Shown: piece after piece, positions 23,743 to 33,069 of the stretch | Layout: each line of letters begins with the position of its first letter | Position numbering within the stretch: position 1 is the stretch's first letter | From: VXRJ01 sp964636705 | GTDB taxonomy: Bacteria > Acidobacteriota > Vicinamibacteria > Vicinamibacterales > UBA8438 | Length of the DNA: 64,000 nt | Reading direction: 5' to 3' | NCBI GenBank assembly: GCA_964636705.1 | Contig: CAZWUJ010000018.1 | Coordinates: 12,498 to 76,497, forward strand | The notes under the pieces: model-generated | Told to the model about the DNA's origin: nothing | Databases searched by the model: none | What the model saw: the letters and a program-made list of their open reading frames with translations, nothing else | Translations under genes and position numbers: made by a program

Positions 23743-25803
23743 TTGGAGGTAGATCTCGTCGGCGCCGCGCTGGAGGCATTGGCGCTGATGATCGAGCCGC
23801 ACCGGCTGCTCTTTCTGGCCGCGGGCGTTGTCATCGGCCTGATCGTGGGCGTCATCCCCGGAATCGGTGGCCTTGCCGGCACGGCTCTGATCCTCCCCTT
23901 CACGTACGCCATGGATCCGGCGTCTGCGATCGCATTCCTCCTGGGGCTCGGTTCCGCGGTAGCCACCGGCGACCCCATACCCGCCATCCTGTTCGGCGTA
24001 CCAGGCACCGCCGGTTCCGCCGCAACTGTCATTGACGGCTTGCCGATGGCCAGGAAAGGCGAGGCTGGGAGGGCGCTTGCTGCGGCCTATACGGCGTCGC
24101 TCCTGGGCGGCGTGTTCGGCGCCTTCCTGCTCGCCTTTTCGATCCCGCTTCTCAGGCCGCTCGTGCTGTTGTTGGGCTCGCCTGAATTGCTCGCCATGTC
24201 GTTGTTCGGGATATCCATGGTCGCGGTGCTATCAGGCAACGCCCCACTGCGCGGCATGGCGGTGGCCTGCCTCGGCATGATGCTGGCGATGGTGGGTTCC
24301 GACCCGCAGACCGGGGTTCTGCGATGGACGCTGAACGTGCTGTACTTCTATGACGGTGTGCCCCTGCTGCCGTTGGTGCTCGGGATTTTCGCCCTGCCCG
24401 AACTTGCGGACCTTGCGATCGGACGGACGTCCATCGCAGGCAGGCAGCAGGGCACGATGGCGGGCCTCATCCAGGGCGTTCGGGACGTCGTCCGCGACTG
24501 GTGGCTGGTTCTCCGTTGCAGTTGGATCGGCACCGCGCTCGGCGCGATGCCGGGGGTGGGCTCCGCCATCATCGATTGGGTCGCGTACGGGCATGCACTG
24601 CGCTCCGTCAAGGACGCGCACCTCACTTTCGGCAAGGGCGACGTGCGCGGCGTCATCGCGTCGGAGAGCGCCAACAATGCCCGCGAGGGCGGCGTACTCG
24701 TGCCGACCATCGCATTCGGCGTGCCGGGCAGCGCGGGGATGGCCCTTCTCCTGAGCGCCTTCATATCGCACGGTCTTGTGCCAGGCCCGGCGATGCTGAC
24801 CTCCAATGTCAGCATGACCTATTCGATGGTCTGGAGCATCGCCATGGCCAACATCCTGGGGGCCGGCCTTTGCTTCGCGTTCAGCGGTCAACTCGCGAGG
24901 ATCGCGACGTTGCGGTTCACCCTCATCTTCCCGGCTGTCCTGGGGATCACGTACATCGGCGCCTATGCGGCTTCCCGCAGTTGGGTCGACATCATCCTGC
25001 TCCTGGTCTTCGGTGCGCTGGGCTGGACCATGAAGCACCTCAAATGGCCGCGCGCGCCGATGATCCTGGGCTTCGTCCTGGGTGCGATCGTCGAGCAGAA
25101 CATGTTCATTTCCATCGCCCGGTACGGCATGGACTGGATCACGCGCCCCATCGTCCTGGCGATCATCGTCCTGGCGGCGATCGGTTTTGCCCGCCCGCTC
25201 CTACGCGAGCTCAAGGACGAAGGCGGGGTCCGCGACATCCTCAAGCAAGCCGGCGCACCACGCTTCGTTGCGGGCGACTGGTTCTATCTCGGCTTCGGCG
25301 TCCTGCTGTCGGCCATGATGGTTTCGGCCCTACCGTGGCGTCCCGCTGCGAAGACGGTACCGCTGATCGTCGGCGGCATAGCTCTCATCTGCATCGTCAC
25401 GAGCCTTCTGAACCTCGCTACCCGCCGCGGCCACGCGCACGGCAGCGAATCGCTCGTTCAGGAGGCGGAGACCAGGGTTCGGCGCTCCATCCACATGGAT
25501 GTCGCCGCCGATCGGGGCAGTATGGCGAACCGGCAGATCATGTCACGCGCTGGCGTATTGCTCGTGTGGATGGTCGGCTTCCTGGGCATGATGTATGTCG
25601 TCGGGGTCATTCCCAGCATCTTCACCTTCATCGTCGTCTTCATGAGGGTCGAAAACCATGAGCCGTGGCCGGTCACGCTGGGTCTGGCCGCGGCCGTGGC
25701 CGGATTCGTCTACCTGGTATTCGACTATTCGCTTTCTTACGGATGGCCGGAATCAATGCTTGGAGGACTGTGGCCAATTCTGAGGACAGTTCCTTCCGTG
25801 TAG
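23743..25803 (+). CDS. tctA: Tripartite tricarboxylate transporter TctA-TctB fusion
   Basis: The first ~500 residues are the large TctA channel subunit (VGVIPGIGGLAGTALILPFTY, GDPIPAILFGVPGTAGSA, GSAIIDWVAYG). The last ~170 residues (FVAGDWFYLGFGVLLSAMM to the end) show the four-helix pattern of the small TctB subunit, separated by a polar linker. TctA and TctB are normally separate genes. The start is uncertain: TTG 23743, four bases after the previous stop, best fits TctA N-termini; ATG 23788 is the next. With TctC just downstream it forms a complete secondary uptake system, probably for an aromatic or tricarboxylic acid. Confidence 0.82.
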   Translation: MEVDLVGAALEALALMIEPHRLLFLAAGVVIGLIVGVIPGIGGLAGTALILPFTYAMDPASAIAFLLGLGSAVATGDPIPAILFGVPGTAGSAATVIDGLPMARKGEAGRALAAAYTASLLGGVFGAFLLAFSIPLLRPLVLLLGSPELLAMSLFGISMVAVLSGNAPLRGMAVACLGMMLAMVGSDPQTGVLRWTLNVLYFYDGVPLLPLVLGIFALPELADLAIGRTSIAGRQQGTMAGLIQGVRDVVRDWWLVLRCSWIGTALGAMPGVGSAIIDWVAYGHALRSVKDAHLTFGKGDVRGVIASESANNAREGGVLVPTIAFGVPGSAGMALLLSAFISHGLVPGPAMLTSNVSMTYSMVWSIAMANILGAGLCFAFSGQLARIATLRFTLIFPAVLGITYIGAYAASRSWVDIILLLVFGALGWTMKHLKWPRAPMILGFVLGAIVEQNMFISIARYGMDWITRPIVLAIIVLAAIGFARPLLRELKDEGGVRDILKQAGAPRFVAGDWFYLGFGVLLSAMMVSALPWRPAAKTVPLIVGGIALICIVTSLLNLATRRGHAHGSESLVQEAETRVRRSIHMDVAADRGSMANRQIMSRAGVLLVWMVGFLGMMYVVGVIPSIFTFIVVFMRVENHEPWPVTLGLAAAVAGFVYLVFDYSLSYGWPESMLGGLWPILRTVPSV

Positions 25804-25832
25804 TCGTCCTGTGCAACCCAAGGGAGGAAGGC

Positions 25833-26924
25833 ATGCAACGACCCGCGATGGAAGGCATGCGTACACCTAACGGTCTCGGCGTGGCAGCCAGATACGCCCG
25901 GGTTGGAGTCAGCGCCGCCGTGCTGACCGTGGCCGTCGTCTTGCCCACTTCGGCACAGAACCCCGAGGAGTTCTTTGCCGGAAAGACGATCACGATGATC
26001 AACGGCTTCCCGGCCGGCGGCCCTGCCCAGGCGGCCGTCGATCTCTTCTTCAAGTACTTCCCCCGTCACGTTCCGGGTAATCCGACGGTGGTTACCGAAA
26101 ACATGCCGGGGGCAGGTACGCTTCGCGCCGCCAACTACCTTTTCAACGCCGCCCCCAAGGACGGGACTGTCATGGGGCTGGTTTCGGCCAACGCCCTGCT
26201 GGCGCCGCTCTGGCGGATGCCCGGCGCCGAGTATGACTCACGCGAGGTGAATTGGCTGGGCAGTCCGCAGAAGCGTCCGACGGCGATCGCGTTCTTCCGG
26301 ACTGATGCGCCGGCCGGGACGTTCGAGGAGGCGCAGCAGGTGGAAATGGCGGTCGGCTCGACCGGCGCAGGCGCAGTGACTGCCGTCTACACCCGCTTGC
26401 TCAACGCCATGGCGGGCACCAGATTCAGGCTGGTGCTCGGCTACGAGGGCAATCCGCGCATCATGCTGGCGATCGAGCAGGGCGAGGTTCACGGGCTGCT
26501 TGGCTACTCCTGGGGATCGTTGAAGGCGCGCAACGCCAACCTGCTCGACGACGACATCGTGCGCGTGCTGGCGCAGCTCTCGGTCGTGCCCGATGTGGAG
26601 CTCACCGCGATGGGAGTGCCGATGGCACTCGACTTCGTGGACGATCCGGACCAAAGGGAAATCCTGACGTACATCTTCGGTCTCGAGGAAATGTCGCGCC
26701 CCTACTCGGTGCCGCCGGGCGTGCCGGGGGACCGTGTGGCCGCGCTGCGCCAGGCCTTGGTCGACACTTACAACGACTCGGAGTTCCAGGCCGAGTGGGT
26801 CGCGACCCAGGCGGATCCTCTGGCGCTGACCACGGGCGAGGCGATGACGCAGTTCATCCTGGACGCCTACAGCCTGCCCGAAGAACGGATTGTGGAGACA
26901 TCGGCTCTGATCAGGGGCGAATAA
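25833..26924 (+). CDS. tctC: TctC-family periplasmic solute-binding protein
   Basis: A 363-residue extracytoplasmic solute receptor. The signal peptide ends in LPTSAQ. The mature protein begins EEFFAGKTITMINGFPAGGP, a slightly unusual version of the TctC start, and continues with TVVTENMPGAGTLRAANYLF, a family hallmark. A strong GGGAGG precedes ATG 25833. It would deliver the substrate to the TctAB fusion encoded directly upstream. A carboxylic-acid ligand is expected from the family and from the catabolic neighbours. Confidence 0.88.
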   Translation: MQRPAMEGMRTPNGLGVAARYARVGVSAAVLTVAVVLPTSAQNPEEFFAGKTITMINGFPAGGPAQAAVDLFFKYFPRHVPGNPTVVTENMPGAGTLRAANYLFNAAPKDGTVMGLVSANALLAPLWRMPGAEYDSREVNWLGSPQKRPTAIAFFRTDAPAGTFEEAQQVEMAVGSTGAGAVTAVYTRLLNAMAGTRFRLVLGYEGNPRIMLAIEQGEVHGLLGYSWGSLKARNANLLDDDIVRVLAQLSVVPDVELTAMGVPMALDFVDDPDQREILTYIFGLEEMSRPYSVPPGVPGDRVAALRQALVDTYNDSEFQAEWVATQADPLALTTGEAMTQFILDAYSLPEERIVETSALIRGE

Positions 26925-26941
26925 CGGTGGATCGTCGTTCC

Positions 26942-28030
26942 ATGATCATCGATTGCCATGCCCACGTCAGCGCGCCCGCAGAGCTGTGGGCCTACAAGGC
27001 GCTGCAACTGGCCTCGCGCGGCAGCCACGGGCGCGGTGGAGTCAAGATTACCGACGACCAGATCCGGGAAGCCGTGGAGAACCACGCCGAGATCGGTCCG
27101 TACAGTCACATGGACTACATCGACCATGTGAAGACCGACATGCAGGCCCTCAGCCCGCGGCCGTTCCAGCTCATGCACAACGAGAAGCCGTCGAAGATCG
27201 TCCAGTGGTTTCACGAGGAGGTGAACAACATCATCTACCGCGAAACGCAGCTCTATCCCGACCGCTTCTTCGGCATTGCCGGCCTCCCGCAGCCATCCGG
27301 CGAACCTGTCGCCATGGCCATCCGCGAACTGGAACGCTGCGTCAACGAACTGCGTTTCAAGGGCGCGCTCCTGAATCCCGATCCGTACGAGAATTCGGGC
27401 GTCCAGGCGCCGCCGATGGGGGACCGTTACTGGTACCCGCTCTATGAGAAGTTCTGCGAACTCGACGTCGTGGCCCATATCCACGGCACCGGATCGGTGG
27501 CCCCGAGAGAGCCTTACAGCCTGCATTTCATCAACGAGGAGACGACCGCGGTCTTCGGCCTTGTCAATTCCGATGTGCTGGACGACTTTCCGGACCTCAG
27601 GGTTCTCGTTTCCCACGGCGGCGGCGCCGTCCCGTACCAGCTTGGCCGGTTCGAAGCAGGCAGCCTGCGCCGTTCCGGCGGCGACGAATCCAGGCTGTTC
27701 TCCCATCGGATCAAGAAGCTCTACTTCGACACGGTGCTCTACACGCAGGACGCGGTCGAACTGCTCGTGAAGACGATGGGGCCGGAGCGATGCCTGTTCG
27801 GCGCCGAATGCCCCGGTGTCGGATCCGAAACTCATCCCCATACCGGCCGTCTGCTGGACGACGTGGCGCCGTCGGTCAAGGGTATCGACTTCATCGGCGA
27901 TGCCGAAAAGAACGCCATTCTCTCCGGCAACGCGATCGACCTCTTCAAGCTTGGCGATCTCGCGAAGCCCGGGGCCGACAAGGCTCTGCGTGATGCGGGG
28001 CGCACGAGCAGGAGGCAGGATTCCGGATGA
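26942..28030 (+). CDS. ligJ: 4-oxalomesaconate hydratase (LigJ-type amidohydrolase)
   Basis: A 362-residue amidohydrolase-superfamily enzyme that closely resembles LigJ of the protocatechuate 4,5-cleavage pathway, which hydrates 4-oxalomesaconate to 4-carboxy-4-hydroxy-2-oxoadipate. The shared features are IIDCHAHVSAP (H6, H8), NPDPYENSG, GDRYWYPLYEKFCELD, AHIHGTGS, LHFINEETTA, SHGGGAVPYQLGRFE and FGAECPGVGS, where Glu replaces the usual superfamily Asp as in LigJ. ATG 26942 is chosen; a GTG five codons upstream is possible. It overlaps the FAH-family gene by four bases (ATGA), so the two are coupled. Confidence 0.88.
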   Translation: MIIDCHAHVSAPAELWAYKALQLASRGSHGRGGVKITDDQIREAVENHAEIGPYSHMDYIDHVKTDMQALSPRPFQLMHNEKPSKIVQWFHEEVNNIIYRETQLYPDRFFGIAGLPQPSGEPVAMAIRELERCVNELRFKGALLNPDPYENSGVQAPPMGDRYWYPLYEKFCELDVVAHIHGTGSVAPREPYSLHFINEETTAVFGLVNSDVLDDFPDLRVLVSHGGGAVPYQLGRFEAGSLRRSGGDESRLFSHRIKKLYFDTVLYTQDAVELLVKTMGPERCLFGAECPGVGSETHPHTGRLLDDVAPSVKGIDFIGDAEKNAILSGNAIDLFKLGDLAKPGADKALRDAGRTSRRQDSG

Positions 28031-28968
28031 AACTAGCCCTTTTCAATGACTACCGGCTTGGTGTCGTCAGGGGCGACCGGATCGTCGACGTGATGGGCGA
28101 GGTGGCAAGCGTGCCTTACGTGAAGCCGCACGATCTCATGAGCGGCGTGATCGCGCGGTTCGACGAGTTTCGCGAGCGGTTGGAACAGGCTGCGGCGCGC
28201 CTCGAAGGCGAGCCTGTCGACAGTGTCCGGATCCGTCCGCCTCTGCCGGGTCCCAACAACTTTGTCTGTATGGCCTCCAACTATAGGGAAGGCGGTGCGC
28301 GACAGGCGCTACCCGACCTCAACGCGTTTGCCAAACCGTCCTCGTCCGTCATCGGCCATGGCGACGATATCGTGCTGCCCGATGTTCCGGCGCTCGTCTT
28401 CGAAGGTGAAGCGGAGGTCGCCGTCGTGTTCGGCAAGGAGGGGAAGAACGTCAGCGAGGAAGACGCGTTCGATCACGTGTTCGGTTACACGAACTTCATC
28501 GACGGTTCGGCGCGCGGACTGGGGCCGGAGCGCAACGTCTATTTCCAGATGAAGTCGCGCGACACGTTCGCGCCCATCGGTCCCTATATCGTCACGGCCG
28601 ACGAAATCCCCGATCCGCAGAATCTCACCGTCCGGCTGTGGAACAACGGCGAACTCAGGCAGCATTACAGCACCAGCGACATGGCCTATCCGATCGCGCG
28701 GTGCATCGCCTGGCTGACGTCCGTCCATACCCTGTTTCCCGGTGACATCCTCGGAACGGGCACCAACCACACCGGGCTTCATGCGTTCCAGGACGGCGAT
28801 GTCGTCGAGATGGAAGCGGCCGGCATGGGGCGGCTCAGGGTAGGAGTTCGCGACCAGGTGAAACGCGCATGGTCACGGGAGACCCGCCGGGAGCGTGAGC
28901 AGGCGGGGTTCAGCGGGCGGAGGGATCTGTTCGCACCGCAAGTGGGCGGCAAGTACGCGCCGGGATAG
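28027..28968 (+). CDS. Fumarylacetoacetate-hydrolase-family protein
   Basis: A 313-residue FAH-family enzyme. The fold acts on 2-oxo acid intermediates as a hydrolase, isomerase or decarboxylase. Visible motifs are NNFVCMASNYREG near residue 77, the metal-binding acidic pair VFEGEAEVAVV, the second metal Asp region in FIDGSARGLGPERN, and GTGTNHTGLH near the C-terminus. It overlaps ligJ (ATGA) and precedes the LigB-like dioxygenase. The precise reaction is not set by sequence; an isomerase or hydrolase step after ring opening is likely. Confidence 0.82.
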   Translation: MKLALFNDYRLGVVRGDRIVDVMGEVASVPYVKPHDLMSGVIARFDEFRERLEQAAARLEGEPVDSVRIRPPLPGPNNFVCMASNYREGGARQALPDLNAFAKPSSSVIGHGDDIVLPDVPALVFEGEAEVAVVFGKEGKNVSEEDAFDHVFGYTNFIDGSARGLGPERNVYFQMKSRDTFAPIGPYIVTADEIPDPQNLTVRLWNNGELRQHYSTSDMAYPIARCIAWLTSVHTLFPGDILGTGTNHTGLHAFQDGDVVEMEAAGMGRLRVGVRDQVKRAWSRETRREREQAGFSGRRDLFAPQVGGKYAPG

Positions 28969-29013
28969 GCGCCTTGGAACATCCGTCGAACGAACGCGAC
29001 AACGAGCAATCCG

Positions 29014-30024
29014 ATGGCTGAAATCGTCTTCGCTACCGCAACTTCGCACGGTCCCCAGCTCCATACGCCGCCGGAGCAATGGGGGCAGCGCGTCGTGGCG
29101 GACAAGCGGAAGACCGACCATCCGTTCCGGGGCGGCAACTACACCTTCGACCAACTCGCCGCGATGCGCCGGGAAGAAGGGCTCGAAAGGGAAGTCACGC
29201 TCGACGTCTGGAAACGGAAGTTCAAGCGCAACAAGGCCGCGATCGAGGAAATGAGAAAGGCTTACGAAGCGGCCAAGCCGGATGTCGCGGTGATCTTCGG
29301 CAACGACCAGCAGGAGATGTTTCTTCCCGACAATCAGCCTGCGATCGCGGTCTATGCCGGCGAGGCGCTCGTCAATCGCCCCATGTCAGAGGAGGACAAG
29401 GCCCAGTTGCCTCCCGGCATTGCGATCGCCGAACCCGGTCACGCTCCGGAACGGGAGATGATCCATCCCTGTCATCCGGAGCTTGCACGCCGCGTCATCG
29501 CCGACATGTCAGGCGCCGATATCGATGTCGCGATGTCGACCATCCAGCCGCTGGGCCGTCTCAGGACGGCGGGGGTTTCTCACGCGTTCGGTTTCATCTA
29601 CCGGAACATCATGTCGGACGACGTCATCCCGAACGTCCCGATCATCCTGAACACGTTCTGGCAGCCCAACCAGCCCAGGGCGCGGCGCTGCTACGAGATC
29701 GGCCAGGTCGTACGCAAGACGATCGACGAGTGGGATAGCGACGCGCGGGTGGCGCTGTTTGGATCCGGCGGGATGACCCACTTCATCATCGACGAGGACT
29801 TCGACCGGCTCGTGATGTCCTCGCTCGCCTCCGGCGATGTGGAGGAATTGCTGGAGACCCCCGAAGACATCTATCAGGCGGGCACGTCGGAGCTGAAAAC
29901 CTGGCTTGGCCTTGCCGGGGCGCTCCAGGGCACGAGCCTCACGGCCCATGTCATCGACTATGTGCCGTGCTATCGCTCCGCCGCCGGATCCGGTACGGCG
30001 CAGGGCTTCATGTGCTGGAGGTGA
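29014..30024 (+). CDS. LigB-type (class III) extradiol ring-cleavage dioxygenase
   Basis: A 336-residue protein of the LigB catalytic-subunit superfamily, which opens catecholic rings beside the hydroxyls with Fe(II). The N-terminus has ATATSHGPQL (H12, metal ligand position), then VIFGNDQQEMF where LigB has its second His loop, a REMIHPCHPEL segment, SHAFGFIYRNI, and FGSGGMTHFI near residue 255. No separate LigA-type small subunit gene is adjacent, and the last ~60 residues end in a LigA-like helix pair. With LigJ and LigK nearby, it likely yields the keto-acid feeding the 4-oxalomesaconate route. Confidence 0.75.
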   Translation: MAEIVFATATSHGPQLHTPPEQWGQRVVADKRKTDHPFRGGNYTFDQLAAMRREEGLEREVTLDVWKRKFKRNKAAIEEMRKAYEAAKPDVAVIFGNDQQEMFLPDNQPAIAVYAGEALVNRPMSEEDKAQLPPGIAIAEPGHAPEREMIHPCHPELARRVIADMSGADIDVAMSTIQPLGRLRTAGVSHAFGFIYRNIMSDDVIPNVPIILNTFWQPNQPRARRCYEIGQVVRKTIDEWDSDARVALFGSGGMTHFIIDEDFDRLVMSSLASGDVEELLETPEDIYQAGTSELKTWLGLAGALQGTSLTAHVIDYVPCYRSAAGSGTAQGFMCWR

Positions 30025-30034
30025 TGTTTCGCTC

Positions 30035-30730
30035 TTGAGCGACACACGAGCCCTCGTGAACCGACTTGCGCGCCTTGACGCCTGTGGGGTTTCGGACGCG
30101 TGCGATGGCCTGGGTGTGGCGCCGTCGGTGTCAGGCATCGCCCGTTACGCGACCGGCGCACGTCTTGCCGGCCGCGTGATCACGGTCAAGCTTGGCGGCA
30201 CGAAGCCGGAGGGGGGCACTACCCGCCACCTGTGCACCGCTGCGATCGATGCGGCCCGACCTGGCGACATCATCGTCGTAGAGCAACGGACGGGGATGGA
30301 CGCCGGCTCGTGGGGCGGAGTCCTGTCCAACGCGGCGCAGGTCAAGGGGGTTCAGGGCGTCATTTGCGAGGGACCCGCGCGCGACATCGACGAGTCGCGC
30401 GCGCTCGGCTTCCCCGTCTTTGCTCGCGGGATGACAGCGCGCACGGCCCGGGGCAGGGTCTACGAGGTCGACTGGAACTGCGCGATCACGGTTGGAGACG
30501 TGACGGTCAACCCCGGCGATCTTGTCATCGCGGACGCAAGCGGCGTCGTCTTCCTGCCGCAGAAGCGCGCCGCCGCGATCATCGAAGCCGCCGAGCGGAT
30601 CACGCAAAGGGAGCGTCTGATGGCGGACGAGGCGCGCAAGGGCACGCCCGCGAGTCAGGTGATGGGCCGCAACTATGAAACCCTGCTCGAGAGCAGCGAT
30701 GGGCAATCTCCGAAGGGCGGCAGGACATGA
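30035..30730 (+). CDS. RraA/LigK-family aldolase-like protein, copy 1
   Basis: A 231-residue RraA-fold protein. The family contains pyruvate aldolases (HMG/CHA aldolase) and the RNase E regulator RraA. The metal/substrate motif is ICEGPARDIDES (Arg-Asp pair), preceded by GDIIVVEQRTGMDAGSWGG and followed by NPGDLVIADASGVVFLP, a hallmark of the aldolase group. The start codon is taken as TTG 30035, 11 bases after ligB's stop, with a Shine-Dalgarno GGAGG in the ligB tail; GTG 30056 is the alternative. It overlaps the next RraA gene by four bases. Confidence 0.75.
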   Translation: MSDTRALVNRLARLDACGVSDACDGLGVAPSVSGIARYATGARLAGRVITVKLGGTKPEGGTTRHLCTAAIDAARPGDIIVVEQRTGMDAGSWGGVLSNAAQVKGVQGVICEGPARDIDESRALGFPVFARGMTARTARGRVYEVDWNCAITVGDVTVNPGDLVIADASGVVFLPQKRAAAIIEAAERITQRERLMADEARKGTPASQVMGRNYETLLESSDGQSPKGGRT

Positions 30731-31377
30731 CCGACACGAACGTGGAACGGTGCTCGAAGCTGGACTCGGCCGCCGTCTCGGATGCGCTGGACCGGTTGGG
30801 CATTCCCGGCCAGTGCCTCGGCATCAAGCCGCGGGACCCTGCGTTCCGCATGTGCGGACGCGCCTTCACGGTCCTCTACGGGCCGTCCGACGACGACCCG
30901 GGCACGGTTGGCGACTTCCTGGATGACGTGCCCGAAGGTGTGGTGATCGCGCTCGACAACGGCGGCCGTGAGGACGCGACCGTATGGGGCGACATCATGA
31001 CGTTCCTGGCCAGCCGCAACAGGGTGGCCGGCACCGTGATCGACGGCGCCTGCCGCGACGTCCATATGTGCCTGAAACTTGGCTACCCGGTCTTCACGCG
31101 TTCCTATTCGATGCGGACCGGCAAGGGGAGGGTGAAGGTCGAGGGCGTCAACGTCCCGGTGAACATCGGCAACGCGCGCGTCGTCCCGGGTTGCCTGCTG
31201 CTTGGCGATTCCGACGGCGTTGTGTCCATTCCGCCGGCGAAGGAGAGCGAGGTGCTGCGGATCGCCGAGCAGATCTCCGACACCGAAGAGAAGATCCGCG
31301 AGTATCTCAGGGCGGGAAAGCGCCTCGACGAGACGCGAAGAGAACTTGGCTATCACAAGCTCCAGACCAGGCAGTAG
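30727..31377 (+). CDS. RraA/LigK-family aldolase-like protein, copy 2
   Basis: A 216-residue paralogue of the neighbouring RraA-fold proteins, starting within the previous stop (ATGA). It shows SAAVSDALDRLG at the N-terminus, DNGGREDATVWGDIM, the Arg-Asp motif VIDGACRDVHMC, and PGCLLLGDSDGVVSIP. The sequence differs clearly from copy 1, so this is not a recent duplication. Either may be a decarboxylase or aldolase acting on an oxo-acid intermediate. Confidence 0.75.
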   Translation: MTDTNVERCSKLDSAAVSDALDRLGIPGQCLGIKPRDPAFRMCGRAFTVLYGPSDDDPGTVGDFLDDVPEGVVIALDNGGREDATVWGDIMTFLASRNRVAGTVIDGACRDVHMCLKLGYPVFTRSYSMRTGKGRVKVEGVNVPVNIGNARVVPGCLLLGDSDGVVSIPPAKESEVLRIAEQISDTEEKIREYLRAGKRLDETRRELGYHKLQTRQ

Positions 31378-33046
31378 GCGTCATTCCAAGCGGTACCAGG
31401 TCCTCATTGCCGGAGGCGGACCTGTCGGGCACGCACTCGGCATCATGCTGGCCGCGAGGGGTGTCGAATGCGCGCTCGTCGAGCGCCATCGCGAGCCGGT
31501 CCGGATTCCGAAAGGGCAGAACCTCACGCACCGCTCCGCCGAGCACTTCTGGCTCATGAACTGCGAGGAGAAGTTGCGCGCCGCACGTACTATGCCGCGC
31601 GGCCACCCTTCCGGCGGCATAACCTGCTACGGATCGCTGACGGGCGAGCATTGGCACGCCAGTGGCATTGAACGCGCGCGTCCGGTGAGGGAGTACTTCT
31701 TCAAGGCCAACGAGCGCCTGCCGCAGTACCGCACGGAAGACGTGCTTCGGCAGCGTGCCTCCGAACTGCCCGGTCTCAAGACGTTCTACGGCAGGATCGT
31801 TCGTTCGGTTTCGGAGGAAGCCGGTGGTGTAAGCGCGGTGGTTGCCGATGCGCCCGCCGATAGCGGGACATTCGTTAGCTGGTCCGCAGACTCCCAGGAT
31901 GCTGACGACGCCCAGGGTGATGGCGAGGTTCTGGAGGCGGACTACGCAGTCGGCTGTGACGGCGGCCGTTCGCTCGTGCGCGAGACGATGGGGACCGACC
32001 GGACGGGGAGGGACTTCGACCAACGCATGGTGCTGACCGTCTTCCGCTCACAGGAGCTGCACGAGGTGTTGAACCGGTTTCCGGCCTGTTCGACCTACAG
32101 GGTCCTGAAGCCGGAACTCCGTGGCTACTGGCACTTCTTCGGCAGGGTCGACATCGGCGGGGGCTTCTTCTTCCACGCGCCGGTACCGAAGGACACCAAT
32201 CGCGAGAACTTCGACTTCCAGGCCCTCATGGAGGATGGCGCCGGCATGGCGTTCGAGGCGGAGGTCGATCACGTCGGTTTCTGGGATCTTCGCATCAACG
32301 TTGCGAGGGACTATCGCAAGGGCCGCATGTTCCTGGCTGGCGATGCCGCCCACCAGCATCCGCCCTACGGCGGCTTCGGTCTCAACACCGGTCTTGAGGA
32401 TGCCGCCAATCTGGCCTGGAAGTTGACGGCGAAGCTCGAGGGCTGGGGAAGCGAGGCGCTGCTCGACAGCTACGGCGCTGAGCGCCGTCCGATCATCGTG
32501 GAGACCGGGGAGGACATCATCGCCCGCCGCATCGAAAGCGATCGCGACTGGCTGGACCGCTGCGGCGGCGAGGGCACGGACAGATTCGAGGAGATGTGGG
32601 GCGAGTTCGGAAAGGGCATCACGGCTTACATTCGGACCTACGAACCGCACTACGAGGGCTCGCCGGTGGTGCTGGGGCCGCCCGAGGGGCGCTGCAGCGT
32701 CCACGGCGACTACACGTTCGCCGCGCGGCCGGGACATCACCTGGGTCCCCGGACGCTGTCTGGGGGCGGCAACGCCTTCGAAGCGCTCGGCAGAGACTTC
32801 ACCCTGTTCGCCTTCGATGCGCCGGAATGCGCGATCGGCTCGTTCGAGGCCGCGGCGGCGGCGCTTGGCGTTCCGCTTGAGGTAGTCCGGGACGACGCGC
32901 TCGGCGAGAGGAAGGACTATGCGGCGCGGCTCGTCCTTGTGCGCCCGGACCAATACGTCGCCTGGGCCGGGGACGAACTGGAAGCCGGCGCGTCGGCAAT
33001 TCTGCGGCGGGCGGTTGGGCGCCAGGTGGCGCCGCGATTCAGTTGA
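31346..33046 (+). CDS. FAD-dependent aromatic hydroxylase (PheA/TfdB family)
   Basis: A class A flavoprotein monooxygenase of about 566 residues. The Rossmann motif is LIAGGGPVGHALGIML, the DG-type motif lies in AVGCDGGRSLVR, and the GD motif reads LAGDAAHQHPPYGGFGLNTG. The C-terminal thioredoxin-like domain of phenol hydroxylases is present in outline. It would insert a hydroxyl ortho or para to a phenolic group to prepare a ring for cleavage. The start is a problem: no ATG or GTG lies near the Rossmann strand. TTG 31346, inside the end of the previous gene, is the best candidate in frame. Confidence 0.78.
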   Translation: MAITSSRPGSRRHSKRYQVLIAGGGPVGHALGIMLAARGVECALVERHREPVRIPKGQNLTHRSAEHFWLMNCEEKLRAARTMPRGHPSGGITCYGSLTGEHWHASGIERARPVREYFFKANERLPQYRTEDVLRQRASELPGLKTFYGRIVRSVSEEAGGVSAVVADAPADSGTFVSWSADSQDADDAQGDGEVLEADYAVGCDGGRSLVRETMGTDRTGRDFDQRMVLTVFRSQELHEVLNRFPACSTYRVLKPELRGYWHFFGRVDIGGGFFFHAPVPKDTNRENFDFQALMEDGAGMAFEAEVDHVGFWDLRINVARDYRKGRMFLAGDAAHQHPPYGGFGLNTGLEDAANLAWKLTAKLEGWGSEALLDSYGAERRPIIVETGEDIIARRIESDRDWLDRCGGEGTDRFEEMWGEFGKGITAYIRTYEPHYEGSPVVLGPPEGRCSVHGDYTFAARPGHHLGPRTLSGGGNAFEALGRDFTLFAFDAPECAIGSFEAAAAALGVPLEVVRDDALGERKDYAARLVLVRPDQYVAWAGDELEAGASAILRRAVGRQVAPRFS

Positions 33047-33069
33047 TCCGGCAGGGAGGACGTACGACA

